Under the pieces are notes generated by a model. That model worked only from the letters and a program-made list of their open reading frames with translations, made no database searches and was not told the origin of the DNA. Below, piece by piece: positions 1 through 5,700 of a DNA stretch of 6,914 bases. The DNA is from Synergistaceae bacterium (GTDB lineage Bacteria > Synergistota > Synergistia > Synergistales > Aminobacteriaceae), in NCBI GenBank assembly GCA_017427625.1, contig JAFRSL010000054.1, positions 1-6,914 of the forward strand, in the 5' to 3' direction. Both the position numbers and the translations under genes were made by a program. Every line of letters starts with the position of its first letter. Within the stretch, counting starts at the first letter, position 1.

Positions 1-974
1 CTGATGAAGTCTAATGTTCCCTCGCGGAGAATCTTGTCGTCGCCTTCCTGAGTGTGAAGAGTAACGCCTCGCCTTGACAACAAGTCTGCACTGTATGACG
101 GGTAATAGCCTCTTGCCATTATGTCGACGAAGTAAAGTGTCTCACGCCTTGCCTGCATACGTCTGAATACGTCCTCAGGTTTGCATGTTGCTGGGTAAAG
201 CTCACTCGATGCGTACATTGCGCCGAATTGTGAGCCTGGCATCATCTCATGGCCGAGTTTAACGGCTAATGCTGAGGCAAGGAACATGTTGTGAGCGGCA
301 TTGTAGTGAGTCTGGTTGTCGCACTTGTGAGTCCCGCAGGCAACGAAGCCACGAACAGCGTTAATCTCGTTGAACGTCAGCCAGTATTTGCACCTCTTCC
401 CGTAACGCTCGAATAGTGCGCGTGCGTACTTCACGTAGCAATCGACAACATGCCTCGAACTCCAGCCGTCATAATTTTCGGCCAAATACACCGGCATTTC
501 GTCATGCTGGATCGTGATGAGTGGTTCCATTCCGTGAGCCTCAAGTTCGGTGATAACGTCATCGTAGAATTTGAGGCCGGCCTCGTTGGGGGTATCTTCC
601 TCGCCTGTCGGGAAAATCCTGCTCCAACAGATTGAGAAGCGGTAGACGTTGCATCCCATTTCGCCCATGAGAGCAATATCTTCCTTGTAATGGTGGTAGA
701 AGTCGACTGCCTTGTGGCTGGGGTAATACCTGTCATCGCGAATGTATGGTTTTGCGCCGTCAGGTATGCTGCTTGGGTTGAGGAACGAGCTTGGTGCTTC
801 GCCGGTTGAACCGTCGGGGAGTCGGTAGGTTGTGCATCGTGGGTGTTCAACGCTTCCGTCTGTCTCGAAGTCGTGAGTGGACATTCCTCGTCCGCCTTCA
901 TTGACTCCACCTTCGCACTGGAAATCCGCCGTTGCTCCTCCCCATAAGAATCCATCAGGTAATTTTATCCGCAT
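1..974 (-). CDS. GH1 family 6-phospho-beta-glucosidase, N-terminal 324 residues (3' end beyond window)
   Basis: The enzyme is expected to hydrolyse phosphorylated beta-glucosides such as cellobiose-6-phosphate or phospho-aryl-glucosides, delivered by a PTS, in the cytoplasm. The frame is open from the ATG at 974-972 to the left edge (324 codons plus two bases); family members are about 470-480 residues, so roughly the last third is missing. Visible GH1 marks are the N-terminal LPDGFLWGGATADFQCEGG (sugar-binding Gln19), YRFSICWSRIFP (residues 111-122), PNEAGLKFYDDVI (129-141), QHDEMP (156-161, with His157) and TFNEIN (200-205), where Glu203 is the general acid/base. The EMP and PNEAGLKFYDD wording matches the phospho-glucosidase branch (BglA/AscB/ArbB type) better than plain beta-glucosidases. 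The nucleophile motif (ENG) and the C-terminal phosphate-binding residues lie outside the window, so substrate type is inferred from similarity. The start is supported by a strong Shine-Dalgarno sequence 8 nt upstream. There is no signal peptide. Confidence 0.93.
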   Translation of the reverse strand, partial: MRIKLPDGFLWGGATADFQCEGGVNEGGRGMSTHDFETDGSVEHPRCTTYRLPDGSTGEAPSSFLNPSSIPDGAKPYIRDDRYYPSHKAVDFYHHYKEDIALMGEMGCNVYRFSICWSRIFPTGEEDTPNEAGLKFYDDVITELEAHGMEPLITIQHDEMPVYLAENYDGWSSRHVVDCYVKYARALFERYGKRCKYWLTFNEINAVRGFVACGTHKCDNQTHYNAAHNMFLASALAVKLGHEMMPGSQFGAMYASSELYPATCKPEDVFRRMQARRETLYFVDIMARGYYPSYSADLLSRRGVTLHTQEGDDKILREGTLDFI

Positions 975-982
975 GGGTTGAG

Positions 983-990
983 TCCTCCTT
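983..990 (-). promoter_or_regulatory. Ribosome binding site of the GH1 gene
   Basis: On the minus strand this reads AAGGAGGA, a near-perfect Shine-Dalgarno sequence 8 nt before the ATG at 974-972. It fixes the start of the glycosidase, which agrees with the usual N-terminus of the family. Confidence 0.85.
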
Positions 991-1025
991 AGTATATAAA
1001 GTTGTCATGTGATAGAAGTGTAATT

Positions 1026-1031
1026 ATTATA
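1026..1031 (-). promoter_or_regulatory. Probable -10 element for the GH1 gene
   Basis: On the minus strand this is a perfect TATAAT, about 50 nt upstream of the GH1 start. No good TTGACA-like -35 lies 16-18 bp upstream. An 8-bp palindrome, AGCATGCT (1031-1038), abuts it. The weak -35 would fit a promoter needing an activator, as is common for beta-glucoside genes, but that is inference; an AT-rich chance match is possible. Confidence 0.4.
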
Positions 1032-1072
1032 GCATGCTCAAGACCATAATAGTGGAAAGGCTAACGATTGTG

Positions 1073-1078
1073 TATAAT
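1073..1078 (+). promoter_or_regulatory. Probable -10 element for the SYLF gene
   Basis: A perfect TATAAT on the plus strand, 37 nt before the ATG at 1116, would give a short leader of about 30 nt. No clear -35 box is seen at the usual distance, so only the -10 is claimed. It lies about 42 bp from the opposing -10 of the GH1 gene, making this a compact divergent promoter region. Confidence 0.4.
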
Positions 1079-1098
1079 TCTCATATACATTTTCAATC

Positions 1099-1105
1099 AG
1101 GAGGA
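1099..1105 (+). promoter_or_regulatory. Ribosome binding site that sets the SYLF gene start
   Basis: AGGAGGA sits 10 nt upstream of the ATG at 1116. The same frame is open further upstream to a TTG at 1068, but that codon has no Shine-Dalgarno sequence and would put about 16 residues in front of a perfect signal peptide. The ATG at 1116 is therefore the start. Confidence 0.85.
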
Positions 1106-1115
1106 ATGTAATAAC

Positions 1116-1790
1116 ATGAAGAAAATTTTAGCCCTAACGTCAGTATTTGTACTCGTATTTGCGGGTGCATCGTTCGCAGCAGCAACAGCCGACTCGATCA
1201 TCTCCGGCGCGGTCTCAATGATCGAAGAAATGTCCGGTGCTGGCGATGTATCAGCAATGGCCGACACAGTGAAGACCTCTCACGCAATCGCAATAGTTCC
1301 CTCGATGGTCAAAGCAGGATTCATAATCGGCGGAGAATACGGCGAAGGTCTCATTCTCAGGCATGAAAACGGAAAGTGGTACGGCCCGAGCTTCTACAAC
1401 ATCGGCGGAGGCTCTTTCGGTTTGCAGGTGGGGGCACAGAGCGTTGCGCTTCTTCTCGCGGTGATCAACGAGCGCGGTGTAGGGGCTTTCATGGGCAGCA
1501 AGACCAAGCTGGGCGGAGATTTCGCCATTGCTGCCGGGCCTGTCGGAAGGCGTGCTGAGGCTGCTACCGATGCTCAGGTAAAAGCGTCAATATACAGCTA
1601 CTCGCTGAGCAAGGGACTTTTCGCGGGTGTTTCGCTTGAAGGCTCGGTGATAAGCATAAGTGTGAAACGCAACAATGAGTATTGGGGCGGAAAGGTTTCG
1701 GCAAAAGAAGCCTTACAGAAGCCGGCCAACGACAAAAGGATTGCCCCGCTGGTCAATGCTCTCAATGCTCTCATGAAGAAAGCAAATTAG
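1116..1790 (+). CDS. Secreted SYLF (Ysc84-like, DUF500) domain protein, likely lipid-binding
   Basis: A 224-residue protein. Residues 1-21 form a signal peptide (MKK, a hydrophobic core, then GASFA before the likely cut at Ala22), so the mature protein is exported. Residues about 55-190 match the SYLF/Ysc84 family (PF04366): AIAIVPSMVKAGFIIGGEYG (57-76), FYNIGGGSFGLQVGAQS (93-109), then LGGDFAIAAGPVGR (132-145), YSYSLSKGLFAGVSLEGS (160-177) and a terminal YWGGKVSA (189-196). Eukaryotic members bind phosphoinositides and actin; bacterial members are secreted or periplasmic, are reported to bind lipid, and have no firm physiological role. Here an envelope-associated lipid-binding function is inferred. 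The length and a single domain are typical of bacterial members. It stands alone on the plus strand with its own RBS, a probable -10 and a downstream terminator, divergent from the GH1 gene. Family assignment is strong; function is not. Confidence 0.93.
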   Translation: MKKILALTSVFVLVFAGASFAAATADSIISGAVSMIEEMSGAGDVSAMADTVKTSHAIAIVPSMVKAGFIIGGEYGEGLILRHENGKWYGPSFYNIGGGSFGLQVGAQSVALLLAVINERGVGAFMGSKTKLGGDFAIAAGPVGRRAEAATDAQVKASIYSYSLSKGLFAGVSLEGSVISISVKRNNEYWGGKVSAKEALQKPANDKRIAPLVNALNALMKKAN

Positions 1791-1820
1791 AAACTGATAA
1801 AACATTCACATTGAGCTGTT

Positions 1821-1866
1821 AAAATTTTCCCTGTATGTACGAGAGAGTACATCGGGGAATTTTTGT
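1821..1866 (+). terminator. Rho-independent terminator after the SYLF gene
   Basis: An imperfect stem pairs TGTATGTAC and upstream bases on the left (to 1840) with GTACATCGGGGAATT on the right (from 1847), across the loop GAGAGA, and is followed by a T run (1860-1864). The left arm starts with AAAATTTT, so the hairpin could also end transcripts from the other strand. It separates the SYLF gene from the next gene, only about 30 nt downstream. Confidence 0.7.
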
Positions 1867-1881
1867 GTATTACGACAGAAG

Positions 1882-1887
1882 AAGGAG
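1882..1887 (+). promoter_or_regulatory. Ribosome binding site that sets the start at 1897
   Basis: AAGGAG directly touches an in-frame ATG at 1888, which is too close for initiation. The next in-frame ATG, at 1897, is 9 nt away, the normal distance. The protein therefore starts MKALRIL, three residues shorter than the longest reading. Confidence 0.8.
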
Positions 1888-1896
1888 ATGAAATCC

Positions 1897-2265
1897 ATGA
1901 AGGCATTACGGATATTGATTGCGATATTTCTGACAGTCCCTGCGCTTTCTGCGTGGTGTGCGGAAAATCAGGGGGGTGAAGTCCTTGTTGTCCTGAGAAC
2001 TCCGGCGGGAATGACATTAACTGAGGAGAGTCTGGAATCCGGAAGCGTCCGACAGTACATTGAACTCACGGCGGAGGAGGCTGGCGCAAAAGTAATCAGC
2101 ATATTCGACTCACTATCGCTTGCTAACAAAGACGGACATATTTTCGTGTTCATGTCATCAGACACAAAGACTTCCGAGGAACTCGTATCATCACTGAAGG
2201 AAGACCCAAATGTTGTATCAGCATCCCCGAACAGGAAAGCGAGAATAATGAAACCTGCTAGATGA
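1897..2265 (+). CDS. Small secreted protein resembling the inhibitor I9 / subtilisin propeptide domain
   Basis: A 122-residue protein. Residues 1-22 are a signal peptide ending LSAWCA; Cys21 is not in a lipobox because Trp precedes it. The mature part (about 100 residues) follows the pattern of S8 protease prodomains (inhibitor I9 fold): a first strand EVLVVLRTP (28-36), a helix with EEAGAKVISIFDSL (60-73), a strand HIFVFMSSD (81-89), then TSEELVSSLKEDPNVVSASPN (92-112, last 20 or so residues), which corresponds to the closing EELIxxLKxDPxVxxxxPN motif. In subtilases a catalytic domain with Asp/His/Ser motifs follows at once; here the frame stops ten residues later and the next genes are tRNAs, with no trace of a protease. 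It may be a free-standing protease inhibitor or intramolecular-chaperone-like protein, or the remnant of a subtilase. No convincing promoter was found between the preceding terminator and its RBS, so it may depend on read-through. Confidence 0.72.
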   Translation: MKALRILIAIFLTVPALSAWCAENQGGEVLVVLRTPAGMTLTEESLESGSVRQYIELTAEEAGAKVISIFDSLSLANKDGHIFVFMSSDTKTSEELVSSLKEDPNVVSASPNRKARIMKPAR

Positions 2266-2278
2266 GACGGGAGACGGC

Positions 2279-2307
2279 TTGACAGAATGAGTATCGGCCT
2301 GTAGAAT
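2279..2307 (+). promoter_or_regulatory. Promoter of the tRNA operon
   Basis: The -35 TTGACA (2279-2284) is perfect, the spacer is exactly 17 bp, and the -10 TAGAAT (2302-2307) matches five of six consensus bases. Transcription would begin near 2314, giving a leader of about 9 nt before the first tRNA. This strength suits a stable-RNA operon. Confidence 0.82.
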
Positions 2308-2322
2308 GTATAACTCGTTGAG

Positions 2323-2398
2323 GCCGGTGTAGCTCAGTTGGTAGAGCAGCTGACTTGTAATCAGCAGGTCGGAGGTTCAAGTCCCCTCGCCGGCTCCA
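2323..2398 (+). tRNA. tRNA-Thr, anticodon TGT
   Basis: The acceptor GCCGGTG pairs with CGCCGGC (one T-G pair). The D arm is GCTC..GAGC, the anticodon stem GCTGA/TCAGC holds loop CTTGTAA with TGT at 2356-2358 (reads ACA and other ACN codons), and the T arm contains TTCAAGT. The discriminator is T and CCA is encoded (2396-2398). It is the first gene of a three-tRNA operon. Confidence 0.97.
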
Positions 2399-2413
2399 GT
2401 GAGTGAAGTAAAT

Positions 2414-2496
2414 GGCGGAATGGCCGAGTGGTCAATGGCAACAGACTGTAAATCTGTCGACGGGAGTCTACCATGGTTCGAACCCATGTTCCGCCA
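2414..2496 (+). tRNA. tRNA-Tyr, anticodon GTA
   Basis: A class II tRNA with a long variable arm (about 2458-2471). The acceptor GGCGGAA pairs with TTCCGCC. The anticodon stem ACAGA/TCTGT encloses CTGTAAA with GTA at 2448-2450. The T arm is CATGG-TTCGAAC-CCATG. The discriminator is A (2496) and CCA is not encoded; TAAAA follows, so the end must be added after transcription. It lies 15 nt after tRNA-Thr(TGT). Confidence 0.97.
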
Positions 2497-2501
2497 TAAA
2501 A

Positions 2502-2574
2502 GCCGATTTAGCTCAGCCGGCAGAGCACATCCATGGTAAGGATGGGGTCTTCGGTTCAAATCCGAAAATCGGCT
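2502..2574 (+). tRNA. tRNA-Thr, anticodon GGT
   Basis: The acceptor GCCGATT pairs with AATCGGC. The anticodon stem CATCC/GGATG encloses ATGGTAA with GGT at 2535-2537 (reads ACC and ACT). The T arm is TTCGG-TTCAAAT-CCGAA. With a normal 7-bp acceptor the discriminator is T2574, and the next bases are TCCA, so a CCA is present but shifted by one base. It lies only 5 nt after tRNA-Tyr. Confidence 0.96.
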
Positions 2575-2592
2575 TCCAGTCGAGAATATATT

Positions 2593-2630
2593 AGCTCTGA
2601 GGTTAGATAGACTTCGGAGCTTTTATTTTT
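2593..2630 (+). terminator. Rho-independent terminator of the tRNA operon
   Basis: AGCTCTGAGG (2593-2602) pairs over all ten positions, counting two G-U pairs, with CTTCGGAGCT (2612-2621), with a 9-nt loop. The T-rich tract TTTATTTTT follows. It lies about 18 nt past the last tRNA. Confidence 0.9.
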
Positions 2631-2664
2631 GCCCTTTCACATTTCACAGTCATTTTTGCGCATG

Positions 2665-2692
2665 AAAAAGCCCCCCGAATCTCTCGAGGGGC
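2665..2692 (-). terminator. Rho-independent terminator of the large repeat-protein gene
   Basis: On the minus strand GCCCCTCGAG pairs with TTCGGGGGGC across a 3-nt loop (G-U pairs included), then a run of five T. It begins 15 nt after the stop codon of the large minus-strand gene and faces the tRNA terminator 35 bp away. Confidence 0.92.
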
Positions 2693-2707
2693 AATTTGTT
2701 TCAAATC

Positions 2708-5700
2708 TTACTCTTTGATTTTCACCGCGATGATTGGCTCATAGATGATGCCGGGTTCAAGCCATGCTGAGAGCGTTACGCTGTAACTCTCAGGCACTCT
2801 CTCGATGACCTCGTTAGTCTCATCGAGGAACACCGCATTTTCCGCGTCATTCTCATCGTCCTCACCGTTGGGGAACGAATGCCATACGAGAAGTCCATCC
2901 ACAGGAGCGTTCACATCGAGCGAGACAGTGAAGTCGTACATTCCAGCTTCTTCGACCTCAATCGCTGGAAGCACAGCCGCGATCACTTCATCAGCGTTCG
3001 CCACACGTGCAAGCATCTCGGCAGTAATCTCACCGCGCTCATGGTACGCGACTCCATTCACGAACTCGGGTCTTTCCGGCTCTTCCGGCTCTTCAGGTTT
3101 GTCTGAAGCTGGTTCGGCAGGCTTTATCGTGATGTAGAGCGTCTGCGAGTTCTTGTAGGAGGCCTTGTTCACGTTCGCTACTGTTACCTTGATTTTGGCG
3201 TTCACTTTGGCTTCTTCGGGAACTCCGGAAATTACACCTGTATCTTCGTTGAGTGTTAAACCCTCAGGCATGTCCCCCGAGTATGACCACACAACTTCAG
3301 CAGTCTCAGGCGAGTACTTGAGCTGGAATGAGTACCTCTCACCAACAACGCCGTCCGGAATTTCCGTAACCGTCGTCTTGATCTTTGGCTTCACTGCTTT
3401 GATCGTCATCTTGATGCCTTTGCTGACTGACGTTTCATCATCGCCTGAACCATTCGTTACAGTTACAGTGATTTTCCCGTTGAATGGCTCTTCGGGTGTT
3501 CCCGTGATCGTGCATTCCTCGCCTGTCGCATTGGTCGTGTAGTCGAGTCCGTCAGGCAAATCCTCGAAGTCCCACGTCAATGGCGTTACACCTGTCGCTT
3601 TTAATACCGACTTATACGCCTCGCCCTCAGTGCCCTTCTTGAACGAGCCTTTTATCTTGGGCGTTACACCCTTGACATTCAGCGTGAACTCGTCCGATAT
3701 TTCGACAGCCCCGTTGCTGGCCGAAATCGTTAGCTCGAACTCGCCAGCCTCCATAGGCTTGCCGGAGAACTTGCCCTTGTCGAACTTCACACCCTCAGGA
3801 AGATCGCCCTCAATGCTCCAGACCGTCGGCTTCATGTCCTTCACTTTCAGCGTGAAACTGTACTTCTTGTTCCACTTTGCCTCTTTCAGCGCGTCGCTCT
3901 TGAATGTGGGAGTCTTTGCGACAACCTTCAGGCTGATCTGTTTTGCGTCTGACGTTCCGCCCTCGTTCGTTGCCGTTACCTTGAACTTGAACGTCATGGC
4001 CTTGCTCGTGTCAACCTTCCCGGTAATCTCGCCGTTCTCTGCGAGTTCCAAGCCGCCCGGAAGCGACTCACCGTCAACCAGCTTCCATGTCATCGGTGAT
4101 GTCCCTGTAGCCTCAAGGAAGTAGCTGTAATCCTCGCCCTGATATGCGTCAGGAATCTTCGACGACTGAATGGCAGGCTTCTTCACCGTCGTGTCAGGCT
4201 TGTTGTTGACCTTCAGCGTGAAGTTGGCGTAGTCCGTCCCCGCCGTGTTCTTAGCCTTCACCGTTATGTTGTACGTCCCTGCGGCCGTAGGTGTCCCCTT
4301 TAGCTCTCCGTCTGACGTGAACGTGAAGCCAGTCAGTGTTTTCCATGTTGCCGTCCACGTTATGTTCTTTCCCTCAGCGGCAAACTGGAAGCTGTACTCC
4401 TGTCCCTCTGTCGCATCAATAATCGCCTCCGTCGTTATCTTGGGCGGGCTGACTTTGTTGTTGTCAGCTATCGTCAGCGTGTACTCTTTCGAAACATTAC
4501 CCGCTGAGTTACCCGCAGTTACGTTCACCGTGAATATTCCGCCGACTTTCGGAACTCCTGCCAGCTTGCCCGATGTGTTGAGCGTCAATCCGTCAGGAAG
4601 TCCCGCAGCTGTCCAAGTGATCGGCGATGTACCGTCAGCATCAAGCGTGGCGTTGTATATCGCGCCGACCGTACCGTCAGGAAGTGTGGACGTCTTTATC
4701 GTCGGAGCTGTTACTTCGGCCACCGTCGATTTCACCTTCAGTGAGAACTTACGCGAGTCCTTGCCAGCTGAGTTTGCCACCGTTATCGTGAATGAAGTCT
4801 CGCCCGTCTTATCGGGAGCCTTGCCGGAAAGTGTAGCCGTCCCAGCATCGAACGTAAGCCACGATGGAAGCCCGGCCGCTGTCCACGTCAATGGTGATGT
4901 GCCGGTTGCCTCAATCTTCTTCGAGATGTCCCCACCGTGTTCATACGTCCCCAAATCCTGAGCCGTCGTTATCACAGGTGCAACAACCGCAGTCTCAATC
5001 GTCAGCGTGAAATTCCTCGCATCTTCGCCCGCTGTGTTCGAGGCCGTTACCGTGAATATGTAGCTGTCAGCCGCAGCAACAGTACCGTATATCAGCCCTG
5101 CAGTGCTTATGTTCAATCCCTCTGGAAGCCCCTCGGCTTTCCACGTGATTGGAGCTGTACCCGTTGCCTTGAGAGCGATTGAGATTCTCTTTCCGGCATC
5201 GAACTTGCCCAAGTCCTCAGATGTCGTGATTACAGGCGCAAAGGTCGAAGGTGATGGCGCGATCACCGTCATCGAGAAGCTGCGTGAGACGCTACCCGCC
5301 GTATTAGTCGCGCTTACGAGGAATGTATAAGTCCCCGCCTTCGTCAGAGTTCCAGAGAGAAGTCCCGCAGAGTCTACCGTGAGTCCCGCCGGAATTTCGC
5401 CGTCCGCGTGAAGCCACGTTATCGGAGCTGTTCCCGTTGCCTCAAGCTGGATTGAGACGCTCTCGTTGATCTTGAACGAGCCGAGATCCGCCCTAGTCGT
5501 GATTGCTGGGGCTGTTACAACCGGCGTTGGTTCGATGAATGTCAGAGTGAATGTCCGGGTGTCGCTTCCCGCCGCATTGGTTGCAGTTACCGCGAACGAG
5601 ATTGGCCCTGATGTTGCGTGAACTCCCGTTACAGTGCCGGAAAGTTCGCCCGTCGTCTCATTGAGCGTGAGTCCTACGGGAAGTTCTGCCTCGACCGCGC

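Noticed and set aside
431..955. A 174-codon minus-strand frame overlapping the GH1 gene
   Set aside because: It is a shifted frame of the glycosidase; its low-complexity product has no family resemblance, whereas the overlapping frame gives clear GH1 motifs and a strong RBS.
1787..2017. A 76-codon minus-strand frame opposite the SYLF terminator and the I9-like gene
   Set aside because: It runs through the terminator hairpin, has no RBS and has no recognisable product.
2323..2574. A possible integration (attachment) site at the tRNA cluster
   Set aside because: No integrase gene and no duplicated tRNA 3' end were seen; the cluster ends in its own terminator.
2377..2594. Open frames of about 60 codons on both strands across the tRNA genes
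   Set aside because: They coincide with the tRNAs, whose complete cloverleaf structures explain the sequence.
4245..4961. A 238-codon open frame on the plus strand opposite the large repeat gene, plus others at 2805-3137, 3165-3542, 3630-4124 and 5760-6275
   Set aside because: All lie antisense to the repeat gene in a frame kept open by its repetitive Thr/Ser/Gly/Ala codons. Their products are mirror repeats (VSPSGSPAALHV-like) with no RBS or known domain, so they are shadows.
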